Shown here piece by piece: positions 53,792-64,000 of a stretch of 64,000 nucleotides of DNA (position 1 is its first letter; every line of letters starts with the position of its first letter). A program made the position numbers and the translations under genes. Origin of the DNA: Selaginella moellendorffii (Eukaryota > Streptophyta > Lycopodiopsida > Selaginellales > Selaginellaceae); contig NW_003314272.1 of the NCBI RefSeq assembly GCF_000143415.4, positions 716,184 to 780,183 of the forward strand, in the 5' to 3' direction. Below the pieces are notes generated by a model, which worked only from the letters and a program-made list of their open reading frames with translations, had not been told where the DNA came from and ran no database searches.

Positions 53792-54888
53792 GGTTGAATT
53801 TTTTTTTTTTGGTGTTGGCTGGCTATCTAGCTTGCACTAGTAAATGCTAAAGGTTTTTCAAGCAGGCAGGCGATTTTAATCCTTCCACATGGGTGGGACA
53901 GAAAATATTGACTTCGTTCATTTAAAGGGGGCAAAGGTTTTAGGGCACGGAGGGGTGGTCTAGGGCACGGAAGCGAGCTGGCATCCTCACACAGGCAGCA
54001 TGGCGTCCGGCCGGCGGTACGGCGCTCGTGTCTCGCATTGCCAGCGAAATGCCACTCCCAACCTCCGCCACCTTTTCTCTCTCCTGGAGTTCTTCTGCCA
54101 CCTTTCCGAACTGAACAAATGTGTTAGAGGAATCAAAGATCCAACACACCGAAACTTCGTTTTTGTTTTCTTCTTGCCTGGTCTTTGTGGAGGCGAAGAA
54201 AAAAAGGAAGCGAGAGAGTCTTTGTACCTTTGGGAATCAAACTGCTATTGCGTCGAGAACTTTTGCACAACTTTTACGCTGTCTATGTAATAGCTATCGT
54301 TGAAATCTCCAATTGCCCGCAGGCATATTCCCCCGACATATTCTATACGCAACTGTATCCACCAAATGCAGGTACGTATAATGTCGCCAGCCCAGCCAAA
54401 TCGACCGGGTTGGCATTTTCACGGCCAGGGGTCAATCCGGCGGTCAGTTCCATAACTCACTCGCCACTCGCGCCGCGACACGTGGCCCGCGTAAACGGCC
54501 CCGCCCCGGCGGCATTTAAAGTGCACTAAACTCCCACTCTTTCCCTCGTGCTCATGTCATACTAGCCAAAGCCGTCGACGACATAGCCTATTGCGCGGCC
54601 TACAAATTCTTTCCCAGCTCTCTCTCTATCATGTCGCCATAGCTAGGGATACACTACCTTCTTGCGCCTTCTCTGTTCTTCTTTCTCGGCTTGCGGCGCT
54701 CGATCTCCAATCTTTACAGTGGAAATCTCACTCGCGGCGGCGACGAGCGAGCTCCTATTCTATCGATCGGCGCCGGCCGATCGTCCCGCGCGCCTTGAGG
54801 TATCGATCCTGGAGCTGGAAATTTCGGGCAATGCAGGTGATCTAACGTTGCTCCTGGCTTGCAGCGCTAGCTAGACGCGGCGGCAAGG
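53792..54888. promoter_or_regulatory. Upstream region of GPAT copy 2
   Basis: CACGTGG at 54479-54485, GC-rich CCCCGCCCCGG at about 54500 and a TATA-like CATTTAAAG at about 54510 form a plausible core promoter. The long 5' leader may contain an intron before the ATG at 54889 (GTGATCTAAC to CTTGCAG). No other gene is supported. Confidence 0.4.
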
Positions 54889-56786
54889 ATGTCGCTCGAC
54901 GGCGGCAAGGTCACGGATTCTTTCCTGGTAGATGCTCCATTCGAGCCGGTGGAGCGATGCTCGTCGGCGGGGCGTGAGAAGCAGACGTGCGTGGCGGATT
55001 TCGACGGTACTCTCATCCGCGGCCGGAGCTCCTTCCCGTATTTCATGCTGGTGGCGCTAGAGGGAGGAGGCCTCATCCGGAGCGTGATTCTTGGCCTCTT
55101 CGCGCCGCTCGCCTGGATCCTCTACCATTTCGTCTCGGAATCCGCCGGCATCCGCCTCCTCATCTTCATCTCCTTCGCCGGGATGAAGGCCAAGCAGATC
55201 GAGTCGGTGTCGCGCGCCGTGCTGCCCAAATTCTACTCGGAGGACGTCCACAGCGAGGCCTACCGAGTGTTCTCCTCGTGCGGCAAGCGTGTGGTGGTGA
55301 CCGCCAATCCCCGGATCATGGTGGAGCACTTCGCCAAGACGTGCCTGGGGGCGGACAAGGTGCTGGGGACCGAGATTGAGGTGACGAGGAGTGGCTACGC
55401 GACGGGATTCCTCAAGCGGCCGGGAGTTCTCGTGGGGGTCAACAAGCGCAAGGCTGTGAGGCAGGAATTCGGCGAGCATTTGCCCCATGTCGGCATTGGC
55501 GATCGAGCCACGGACTTTGCTTTCATGGCGCTCTGCAAGGTACTTATCTCGAATCCAATCCCGCTCTGCTTGGTGGGTGGAGTGGTTGCTTAGTTCTCGA
55601 TCGAGCTCGATGCATTAGATCAACACTCTGGGCATTGTTTTCGATCGATGATCCATCCCTGCAATTGCTGCATGAGTGGATGATTCTCTTGTTTCTTTTG
55701 TTTATCTTTTTTCCTTGTCTCATGCACACATTCTTACAAGCGCACTAGCACTAGCCTAAAAGAATCTCTTCCAAGCAGCAGTAGAAACTTCTTTCCAGTC
55801 AACTAACGAACCCATTTGCTGACCACTATCAGGAAGCATACGTCGTCCCACCCTCCAAAGTGGAGGCGCTGAGCCGAGACAAGCTCGTCAAGCCCGTCGT
55901 CTTCCACGACGGCCGCCTCGTCCAGCGGCCCACGCCCTTGACCGCCCTCGTCACCTTCCTGTGGCTGCCCGTCAGCTTCGTGCTGGCGGTCTTCCGGATC
56001 ATGGTCACGGTACCCTGCCCGCGCGAGTACGTGACCATCGTCTACAAGCTCGTCGGCATCCGGCTCATCGTCAAGGGGCCGATCCCGCCGCCCAAGAAGC
56101 GGGGCGAGTCCGGCGTGCTCTTCGTCTCCAGCCACAGGACACTGTGCGATCCGGTGTTCGTGGGGGTCGGGGCCCGGCGGGAGGTGACGGCGCTCACCTA
56201 CAGCATCAGCAGGGTGTCGGAGTTCCTGTCCCCGATTAAGACGGTGGGCCTGTCCAGGGACCGCGAGAGGGACGCGGCCAAGATCAAGGCGCTGCTCCAG
56301 AAGGGGGACCTGTGCATCTGTCCCGAGGGAACCACCTGCCGCGAGCCATTCCTTTTGCGATTCAGCGCACTGTTCGCGGAGCTGACTGACAAGATCGTGC
56401 CGGTGGCGCTGTGCACGAAGGGGAGCACTTTCCACGGGACAACGGTGCGCGGGTGGAAGGGGTTGGATCCATTCTTCTTCTTCATGAATCCCTTCCCGAC
56501 GTACGAGGTGACGTTCCTCCAGCAGCTCCCGCCGGAGTTGACGGTCCAGCAGGGCGGCAAGAGCGCGATCGAGGTGGCGAATCACATCCAGCGGGTGATC
56601 GCGGACACGCTGGGATTCGAGTGCACGAACTTCACCCGCAAGGACAAGTACGGGATGCTGGCGGGGAACGACGGCACCGTGCCGGAGAGGCGGAGGAGCG
56701 GCGGCGGAGGTGGCGGCGCCGCCAAGGATCTCCCGGAGGACGAGCAAGCGGCCCAGGGGCAAGACCAGGTAAATGGCTGTAGCTAA
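54889..56786 (+). CDS. sn-2 glycerol-3-phosphate acyltransferase with HAD phosphatase domain, copy 2
   Basis: Two exons, 54889-55539 and 55833-56786; 534 residues. The intron position matches copies 1 and 3, after FAFMALCK. Phosphatase motif [10 protein letters not shown] and motif [13 protein letters not shown] are kept; acyltransferase motifs SHRTLCDP and [10 protein letters not shown] are complete. It is predicted bifunctional like copy 1. The C-terminus carries an extra ~35-residue Arg/Gly/Glu/Gln-rich tail ([13 protein letters not shown]...) absent from copy 1. The intron is 293 bases, far longer than most here. ER membrane, cutin or suberin monomer assembly is inferred from the family. 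Confidence 0.93.
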
Positions 56787-57481
56787 GATTGATTTGCGAG
56801 GATCGTGGATCCATGCCATGGGTCGGGTCTCACGCGCTCCTTCGTTATAAGTGAATGTAAGCTAAGCTACTGGCTTGCTCTCTCGATTGACTCATCAGGA
56901 ATAGATCGATCGGGTGGAGAGCATCGTGATCGATAGGAGAGTAAAGAGAAGGTCTGTCCTCTCTTGTGTCCATGCGCTTGTCCACGAAGCGAACTAGAAA
57001 AGCTTGAAAGCGACGAAGCGAAGGAAAGAAAGAGATGGCGCTAGCTGTAAACCAAGCCGAGAGGGACAGCAATTAATGTATCCTTTTGGTGGGTAGCGAA
57101 ACGAAACCACAGAGGGTGCCAAGTCCTGTTCTTACGTATATATACTACTACCTAGTCTTTGAATGCTGTCACATGATATCTAATTTATCACATTGCTTTG
57201 ATAAAATCACTTATGTAACGTGGTACCTACTTGATCTTGGACCGGTATAAATTGCCATTGTCAGGGTTCTGGGCGAGTGTCTTTAATCATACGTCCACTC
57301 CTCCAAAGGACACGACATTGATAGAAAACCCTAAATTCCCACCAACTTTCGGACAGAAGCCCTAAAAACATATAACGAAATAAAAAAATATCATATCATT
57401 TCCTTTTTTTATCTTTCTCTGTCCCTCTCCCTGTCCAGAGTAATCACACTACACACACAAACTAAAGAGAAGAGAGAGCTG
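56787..57481. other. Convergent 3' region of GPAT copy 2 and UBC22
   Basis: Nothing supported beyond UTRs; AT-rich near 57120-57250. Confidence 0.3.
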
Positions 57482-58660
57482 CTACAAGCGCTTGAGGCTC
57501 TTCTTCCTTACATCCATCTTCTTCTTGTCTACCTGGAGCTTGAGCGTTCCAACGTCGCCCTTTGGCTTCTTGGCGCTGGGGGACGGGCAGGCCGACGATG
57601 GCGCCTCGCCCCCCGCGGCGTTGCAGCCCGCGTCCGCGCCGCTCGTGTCCTTGTTGGCGGTGTTGAGCGTGAGAGGGATGTGGATCTCCTCCGCGTTGCT
57701 GTTCACCACTGTCGACTCGGCTATGGCGACTTTGTTCGTCCTGGGCTTGGACTTCATCGCGTGGATGTTGGTCATTAATCTGCCAGAGAGAAAAGAACAG
57801 GAAAGGAACGTGAGAGAATCATGAAAAAGCCTGAAATGTAGTACACCACTTACCTGGCGTGCTTTGCGTAGCCCTCGTAATCCTCCATCAGCATCTTTCC
57901 AGCGTCTTCATTGAGCGCCGACTCTGGAAACGGCTCTATGAGCAAGCAGCGCACGACCTGGAGGTGGAGTGACACATTGTTTCGTTATATTCTCGTCTGG
58001 AAAGGAAGCGTCACCAACGCAAAAGTGTGGGGTTACTTACGAGAAGAACATGCCTCAAGCCGAGCGTGGGCTTCCAATCTTTCTTCAAAACGTTCACGCA
58101 AATCTCTCCGTTTTTTGCAATGTTTGGATGGAAGATCTTGGTGACAAAGTATCCTACAGAAGAAGAAAAAAAACGAAAACGCTCGAGTTGAAAGCCAGGA
58201 GTCACTAAAAAATGTACCTTTGGGAGGCGTTTGGGGGAAGTCGGGGCTAAGCAACAATCTGATCCGGAAGACGCCACTTTCGTACGGTGTTCCGGCTGAA
58301 GCGCCAAAACCACTACAGGAATCAGTCGAGCAGACGAAGAATAACAAACAAAAAATCCTTACGTGGTCCCTCAATATCTGCGAAAATGCTCGAGAAGTTG
58401 TCGTCATTTACATGAACACGGATGTCCTCTGGAGGGCTCTCGTCTAGGCTCTTGAGCTCCTTTGCAAGCGCTCGGATTACCTTGGGAGGTAAGTTCTCAG
58501 CCTAAGAAAAAAAAAAAAAACAAATCCAAAGCGGCCTTTTGAGATTGAGCTTTCGAAAAGACGCTACCATCTACATCCCTAGAGCAACAATCCAAACAAA
58601 GCAGCTCACACACACACAGCCACATGTTTTGGGGCACAGCGAGAGAGATTTACTTACCAT
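57482..58660 (-). CDS. UBC22: Ubiquitin-conjugating enzyme E2, UBC22/UBE2S type
   Basis: Six coding exons: 58660-58658 (only the ATG), 58501-58363, 58295-58218, 58153-58041, 57957-57854, 57779-57482; 244 residues. UBC fold: [55 protein letters not shown], the active-site Cys in [13 protein letters not shown], then [15 protein letters not shown] long C-terminal tail ends in [15 protein letters not shown], the lysine-rich end of the plant UBC22 and animal UBE2S class, which build K11-linked chains with the APC/C. The first intron directly follows the start codon. Confidence 0.93.
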
Positions 58661-59113
58661 GAACGGATCGAAACCCTAGAAACACGCCTGGAATCTGGAT
58701 GAGCACCAGAATCGACGCCAACCCCCGGCGCCCCTAAATCCCTAGAATCTCCGGCTCATCGGCCGCGGCGGCGGCGGGGACAGCGCCAGTGGCGAATCGA
58801 TGGAGCGGCGCGCTCGCTGTGCACGGACGATCCAGCCAGACACCGCAATCCCTTGCTTGCTGCATGCGATGGAATGGACTACCTAGCCGCCATAGCCAAA
58901 AGAACGAATTTTCTTCTCGCGAGAGCGAATGCCCTGTGCGTGTATTTTTCGAGAAGTGGAAGTACCACCGACTGCATACCAGAATATGCCACCGCCAGCT
59001 GGACATTCGTACGGGACATTCCGTCGGACGTGGCATATTCCACACCGGGCGGAATGGGTACCGGTAACGGCCACTGGAAAAAGTAGCCGTTTGTAAACAC
59101 AGTTAACGGACGT
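58661..59113. other. Divergent upstream region of UBC22 and AUG1
   Basis: No supported gene. Several short open frames lie here in both directions without family features. Confidence 0.3.
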
Positions 59114-59222
59114 CTCTAGTGGTAACTAGAATTTCACCGGCGAGGGTTCGAATCCATAGAAAAGACAGAGCGCTGGTTCGAATCCTGCGAGAAAAGTTGA
59201 AGATCGCGTGTTCGAATCTCTG
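59105..59222 (+). ncRNA. tRNA-derived relic with three B-box copies
   Basis: GTCTCTAGTGGTAACTAGAATTTCACC resembles the 5' half of tRNA-Glu (A-box-like TAGTGG, TTC in the anticodon region), shown here only in part as TAGTGGTAACTAG. It is followed by GGTTCGAATCC at 59145, the same 11-mer at 59175, and GTTCGAATC at 59210. The acceptor stem does not close, so it is not a working tRNA. It may be a SINE-like remnant or a repeated tRNA 3' half. Confidence 0.45.
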
Positions 59223-59285
59223 GAGATGGCACTATATGTCTTGGTGTTTGAAAATATTTTTTGGAGGGTTTTTACGAGCTAGGCT

Positions 59286-60459
59286 ATGGCGGAGAGCGGC
59301 GATGGAGTAGGAGGTGGAGGCGCCGCGACGCCCTTCGACGCCGCTCACGTCGCCGAGGTCAAGGCATGGATCACCAGCACTTTCGAGGCGGTGAATCGAG
59401 AGGTACCGGCATTCGAGTACACGCCGCGCACCGTCGCGCATCTCCACGGCCTGGCAACCCTATCGCAGAATCGCACGCAGGTAGTGGGGATTGTGGCGGC
59501 CGATCTGCGGCAGAAGGCAGCGGAGTTTCGAGCGGAAGGTGCGTGTGCGTAGATCACATTTTCTGGAAATCCCGATCGCGATGATCTTTGCTTTGGTACT
59601 AGCTGCCAGAGTGAGGGAAATTCTGGACTGCGCGGGCTTGGCGCAGGAGAATTTCTCGCAGAGTGGAGTGGCTGCCGCTCAGACGCTTGCAACAGCCGCC
59701 CATTTGCTGGATCTTAAAGACACCGAGACCGGAAGGTTGGAACTTTGTTTTCTTTCTTACGAGCTTGTTTCAAAACACCATGCTTGCTTACAGCTTCTTG
59801 ATAGCCATGGCAGACCTCTCCCTTAAGAAAACCGACATTGAAGAGAAGCGCGCGGCGGTAAAGAAAGAGTCGAAAATGCTCCTCGACAACACGCGAAAAG
59901 CCATTTCCAGATTGACATATCTAAAGAGGTGGTGTTCTCGAGGTTTTTATCAGTTCTTATTGCCTTTCTTTTACTCCTAGAACTCTTGGACAGCTCGAAG
60001 AGGAAGTGGCCGCACGAGATGGACTCATGGGACAGTGGGAGACAAACCTAAAGGTGATGGCCTCCAAAGAGCGCCAATACTTGCAACAGCTTGCCAACTA
60101 CAAGGTAGTGTCACTTCTGTCTGGAAAAAGTTCCAACGCCTTTTGCTTTCTTTTCTTTACAGGCAATCCTTTCCCGTGTGGGATACACACCCGAGATCAG
60201 CCACGGCGTGTTAATGCAAATGGTTGAGCACCGAAAGGACCTGGAGAGAAAAACAAAGCCAATCCTCGACACCCTGCGGAGCTACCAGGATTTGCCGCCG
60301 GTAAGAGCCTCAGCTGTCCATGTTCTTAAAATCAATGCGCTTTGCCAGGACAAAGCTCTCGCCGAGCTCGCGATTGAAGACAAGCGAAGAGAGTACGAGG
60401 CCGCGGAGAAGCATCTCGAAGAGGCGCTCCAGTCGGCCTTAAACACAACAAATGACTAG
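59286..60459 (+). CDS. AUG1: Augmin complex subunit 1 (HAUS1 homologue)
   Basis: Six exons: 59286-59538, 59603-59735, 59794-59928, 59981-60104, 60163-60300, 60349-60459; 297 residues, all junctions in phase. Almost entirely coiled coil after residue 70 (QKAAEFRAEAARVREIL, KKTDIEEKRAAVKKESKML, GQLEEEVAARDGLMGQWE, ERKTKPILDTLRSYQDLPPD), ending EKHLEEALQSALNTTND. Plant AUG1 belongs to the eight-subunit augmin complex, which recruits gamma-tubulin to spindle and phragmoplast microtubules. Introns 48-64 bases. Confidence 0.9.
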
Positions 60460-60977
60460 CGCGGACTTGCGGGGTATCTCGTTTGTTTTCACTCTTCTGT
60501 ACCGATTTCATGATTCCAGGCAGATCACGCAGAGCTTTTATACGCTCTAAGTCACGATCATCCAGCAGGACAGCTTCACGCTCTCTGATCTTGGCTCTCA
60601 GCAACTGGATCAAACTTTATGAGAGTTTGCGCTATCGAGCTCGACACCTGTTCTTCCTTCTGGGTGATAAAGCGGAGCGCACTAAAAATCTCCATTTTGC
60701 TTTTCCCAGGCCTCGAAAGTCGGTGCGTGGCCGCTGCTTTCTTCGCGTCGTCGCTCCCCTCATGATCGCCTGGTAAAAGGCCATGGCCGTGTCCACGTGG
60801 CGCCGTGCCATTAGTGGCAGTCAACGGCACCAGGCATTTCCCCCGGATTGCCGGCCATGTCATAAGCCCCGCGCATTCAAAAGACTGGAAGAGGAGAGAG
60901 AGTGAGAACTAGGAGGAGGAAGAAGAAGAGGCGTTGCGCTTAGATACCAGAGAAGAGAGGAAGAGAGCAAGAAGAAG
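60460..60977. other. Interval between AUG1 and LTPG, possible minus-strand fragment
   Basis: Minus-strand pieces at 60613-60500 (LLRAKIREREAVLLDDRDLERIK in part) and 60720-60620 (MEIFSALRFITQKEEQ) look protein-like but do not join into a clean model. CCACGTGG-like TCCACGTGGC occurs near 60792, in the presumed LTPG promoter. Confidence 0.3.
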
Positions 60978-61643
60978 ATGGGATCGAGCGCGGCGTGGAT
61001 TTGCGCGCTGCTCGTGGCGGCGGCGCTGATCGGGGAGGGGAATGGGCAGCCCGCGGCGGCGGTGGATTGCACGTCCCAGCTCGCGCCGGTGGCGCCGTGC
61101 CTGGATTACGTCCAGGGCAATGGCAAGACGCCATCCTCGGATTGCTGCAAGGGATTGTCGTCGCTGGTGACCACCAGCCCCGTCTGCCTGTGCCAGCTCT
61201 CCGAGGGCAAGCTCAATCTCTCGGCGCTGGGCGTCACCGTGGATATGAAGCGAGCGCTCAGCCTCCCCACGGTTTGCAAGATCAAGGGCGCCGATCGGAG
61301 CCGGTGCGCGGGTAAGCTTTCCATTCCATTCTCTGTTGCGAAGCTCGAATCTCATTGTGTTTCTCTCGTTCTTCCAGCGATTCTAGGAACTCCAGCTGCA
61401 GCTCCTCAGGGTAAACCCATGGTTTCTCGGCGATAGATCGTACTGACATTGCGTTTCTCTGCTTTTGTTGTGGCTCTAGCCGCGGGGCCTGGGCCGGCTA
61501 TGGTGTCCGGGAGCGAGACGGGGTCTCCGGGAGCTGGATCTGGTGCAGCCGCGACGCCCACAGGAGCAGCAACAATGGCGACTTCTTCCGGGACATTGAT
61601 CCTCGCAGCAGCAGCTCTGTTGGCGTGGAAATGCACCTCATAG
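60978..61643 (+). CDS. GPI-anchored non-specific lipid transfer protein (LTPG type)
   Basis: Three exons, 60978-61311, 61378-61410, 61480-61643; 176 residues. Signal peptide (WICALLVAAALIGEG), an eight-cysteine hydrophobic-seed fold (spacing C-x9-C-x14-CC-x12-CLC... with VCLCQLSEG), then a Pro/Ala/Gly/Ser/Thr-rich linker and a C-terminal hydrophobic stretch (TLILAAAALLAW) fitting a GPI signal. LTPGs carry cuticular or suberin lipids at the plasma membrane/apoplast. Its position next to GPAT genes suits, but does not prove, a shared pathway. Introns are 66 and 69 bases. Confidence 0.9.
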
Positions 61644-61960
61644 AGCGATGCAGCGACTGATCCGCGAGCGAGCGAGCGAGTAGAGACAGCTATGGATTCG
61701 TCGTGATGGTTTTTGGGTCTTTGTTTTTCCTTCCTTCTAGCCATAGCCATAGCAGCAGCAGCTGATTGATTGATTGATTGATCGCACCATTCCACTCTAC
61801 GTGTTTTGTTCATCCGCCTGTCGCTGTTCTATATCAGATAATCGCGCTCCGTTGTCCGTGCTGATTTTTAAATACCACCGACCCAAGCACGCAAGCAGCC
61901 CGTGAGATCTGTCCACTATCACTCTGTTTTTAGGGTTCCTTGCAATTCAAAAAATCTCGT
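61644..61960. other. Convergent 3' flanks of LTPG and GPAT copy 3
   Basis: Contains a TGATTGATTGATTGAT tetranucleotide run near 61764. No gene seen. Confidence 0.4.
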
Positions 61961-63536
61961 TTACAATCCCAAATTAGGGTTCTTGCTTGTGACAATGCCA
62001 TCGTTCCCCGCGAGGGCGCGATACTTGTCCTTGCGCGTGAGAGTGGTACACTGGTAGCCCATGGCGTCCGCGATTAGCCGCTGGACGTGGTTGGCGACGT
62101 CGTGGCTGCTCCGCCCGCCGCCGCCGCATGTTTGATCCGGTGGGAGCTGCTCCAGGAATTCCATCTCGTACCTCACGGCCGGATTCATGAAGAAGAAGAG
62201 GAAATCCAGGCACTTCCACCCGCGCGCGCTGGTGCCGTGGAAGACCGGCATGGTAGTCGCCAGGGACACGGGGACGATGGTGTCCGTGAGCTCCGCGAAG
62301 AGGGCGCTGAAGCGCAGCAAGCAGGGCTGGCGGCACGTCGTGCCCTCGGGGCATACCGCCAGGTGGCCCTGCGCGAGCAGCCGCGTCATGCTGCGGGCGT
62401 CTCGGTCCTTGCAGCGCGTGAGCCGCGCGGTGCGTATCGGGGAGAAGAGCTCGGACACCCGGCTGAGGCTGTAGGTGACGGCCGCGACGGCCTGGCCCAT
62501 CACGAAGGAGATGAAGACGGGGTCGAGAAGCGTACGGTGGGAGAGGACGAAGAGGACGCCCCGCTGGGAGGGCTGGAATATCCGCGGCGGGAGACGCCCC
62601 CTGACGCGGACGGACACCCCGAGGAGGTGCTCGACGGGCAGCGCGACGCGCTTGGGGAGGCAGATACCCAACAGGATGCGAGTGATCGCGAGCGGGATCG
62701 CGAATGGGAGCCAGAGGAGGATCGTGAGCGCCCAGAGAGGGGTCGGCCTGTGAACGAGCCTACCGTCGTGGAAGATGAGCGGCGGCGCGGAGATCTTTGC
62801 CTGCTCGCCATCGCCATCGTGATCCCCCACAATGTAAGCCTTCTGCGCGATCAAATCCATGCAATACACCATCAGTCTCGATCCAAAGACGACGAAATCT
62901 TACCTTGCAGAGCTCCGCGAAGGAGTCGGACCCAATGCCTATATCCGGGCTGTTAAGCTCCTTGACCGCGCGGTACCTCTCCCGTCCGCGCGGTATGCCG
63001 CGGACCAGCCCAGTGTACCATCCGCCGCGCGTCACGTGCAGCTCGCTGCCCAGCACATGCTCCGTCTCCAGGAAGCTCTTTGCGAACGACTCCACCATGA
63101 CGCGCGGTAGGGACGTGACGACGTACCGCCGGTCACATGTCGCAAAGACGCGGTGGACGCCGCGGTGCACGTCGTCAAGAAAGGCCTTTGGCAGTACCGC
63201 GCGGGCGACGCATCGTACCGCCGCGTCGTGCAGCCCCGCGAACGTCACAAAGGCGTACAGCCGGATGTCCGCATCGCGGCATTGGAGGATGTGGGTGAGG
63301 ATCCAGACGATGGGGAAGAAGGCGAGGAGGAGGAGAGCTCTGAGAGGACTCCCGGCCTCGAGCGCGACGAGGAAGAAGTATGGAAATGTAGAGCTCGATC
63401 GGAGAAGGCCGCCCTCGAGGAGCGATACCACTCGCTGCTCGGGCCGGGCGTCGGCCGTGTCGATAGGATCAAAGAGGCGAGCTCCATCGGCGTCGGCGTT
63501 CTCGGTGGTGGATTTCCGGAGCTGGACGTAGATCAT
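61961..63536 (-). CDS. GPAT-family acyltransferase, copy 3, degenerate phosphatase domain
   Basis: Two exons, 63536-62904 and 62842-61961; 504 residues, intron at the same place as copies 1 and 2 (after LCK). The acyltransferase half is intact: [36 protein letters not shown]. The HAD motif I (DxDGT in copies 1 and 2) reads LLEGGLLRS, losing both catalytic aspartates, and motif III is GIGSDSFAELCK rather than GDRxTDFA. In Arabidopsis, GPAT5/7-type enzymes with defective phosphatase residues release lysophosphatidate and serve suberin, so the same product is inferred here. The gene is oriented toward the LTPG gene. Confidence 0.9.
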
Positions 63537-64000
63537 CTTGGAAGAACTCGAGTGTGAGTGAGTGCTCGGGGATGCACGAAACGCTCTAAGATCTTGGTGA
63601 TGGAAGAAGATCAAAGCACTGCTTGGTGATGGAAGATCTTTGAGGTTGGAAAACTCTAGAGATTATATAGCAGCCGCGGGAGATTCCACCACCACCACCA
63701 CCACCACCACCACCACCACCACGACGATCGCTGGCGCCACCACTAGAACTTAGAACGACTCATTCCAGATCACGAGAGAGGAGCATGGGGGGGGGATTGG
63801 ATTTGGAGGATGCGTGGCTCTCGTCCCGCCGAAGTTGCGCCACTCCAAAGTGGATCTGGAGGAGAAAGGTTTGTAAAGGGGGGACTCGAAAAATCCCTTG
63901 GTTGGTAGTGAAAGTGCTTGAGTCGTGGAAATCTTTTCCCTAGATCAATGGTGAAAAGGGCGAAAGGAAACAAAATCCCGACACCATGTGTCTCGCCATT
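63537..64000. other. Upstream region of GPAT copy 3
   Basis: TATA-like GATTATATAGC at about 63660 (minus-strand gene). A CCA trinucleotide run follows at 63686-63722. No gene supported to the window end. Confidence 0.4.
63686..63722. repeat. (CCA)n microsatellite
   Basis: About 12 CCA units in the GPAT copy 3 upstream region. Confidence 0.9.

Noticed and set aside
54000-54290. 96-codon plus-strand open frame between GPATs
   Set aside because: No homology or splice context; lies in the presumed upstream region.
55803-56819. 338-codon minus-strand open frame
   Set aside because: Antisense of GPAT copy 2 exon 2; Glu/His/Arg-rich composition typical of shadow frames.
62087-62956. 289-codon plus-strand open frame
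   Set aside because: Antisense of GPAT copy 3.

Overview
The window is plant nuclear DNA, and the lycophyte Selaginella moellendorffii (or a close relative) fits best. Evidence: plant-specific genes throughout (LIP2, RbcX, AUX/LAX carrier, laccase, PUB-ARM E3 ligase, Dof finger, augmin subunit, GPI-anchored LTP, land-plant sn-2 GPATs, two intronless PPR genes); very short introns (mostly about 48-65 bases, GT-AG), which I placed by matching splice signals to reading frame; and compact spacing. The species is inferred from these traits, not from a database match.

Layout. 0-3 kb: 5' end of organellar GatA (minus), LIP2 octanoyltransferase (plus) and a GH19 chitinase-like gene (minus). 3-8 kb: a decayed 2OG-Fe(II)-oxygenase-like gene and other fragments. 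8.1-10.9 kb: a palindromic duplication of the LIP2-3'/chitinase unit, with one dead and one intact chitinase copy. 11-13.2 kb: chloroplast-type DUF815 AAA+ ATPase. 13.3-14 kb: small unknown gene. 14-15.7 kb: PPR. 16-18 kb: laccase. 18-19.8 kb: AUX/LAX carrier. 19.9-20.9 kb: intronless Fic protein. 21.1-21.7 kb: divergent Dof finger. 21.8-22.7 kb: RbcX. 22.8-23.8 kb: OST3/OST6. 23.9-25 kb: coiled-coil protein. 25.1-27 kb: TauE/SafE permease. 27-30.1 kb: gene-poor, with a ~320-base (AT)n tract and a low-complexity repeat. 30.1-31.8 kb: acetolactate synthase fragment and an HVA22-like gene. 32.6-34.8 kb: PUB-ARM E3 ligase. 35.3-35.8 kb: three-unit tandem repeat. 36.3-40.2 kb: TAP46 pseudogene, small unknown gene, intact TAP46. 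40.5-42 kb: kinase-less G-lectin receptor-like protein. 42-45 kb: three tandem secreted EUL-like lectins. 45.7-46.8 kb: VPS60/CHMP5. 47-48.4 kb: EamA transporter. 48.5 kb: tRNA-Ser(UGA). 49.1-51.2 kb: second PPR. 52-56.8 kb: two bifunctional-type GPATs. 57.5-58.7 kb: UBC22-type E2. 59.3-60.5 kb: augmin AUG1. 61-61.6 kb: LTPG. 62-63.5 kb: third GPAT with a degenerate phosphatase domain.

Functional themes. Cuticle and surface lipid biology is concentrated at the right end (three sn-2 GPATs plus an LTPG). Cell-wall and apoplast proteins recur (laccase, chitinase-like proteins, secreted lectins, lectin receptor-like protein). The strongest leads are the chitinase palindrome whose members all lack the catalytic glutamate, the intronless Fic gene with an apparent autoinhibitory motif, the loss of the HAD phosphatase motif in one of three clustered GPATs, and two quartets of TTGAC cores at roughly helical-turn spacing just downstream of two genes. 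No complete novel multi-gene system is evident.
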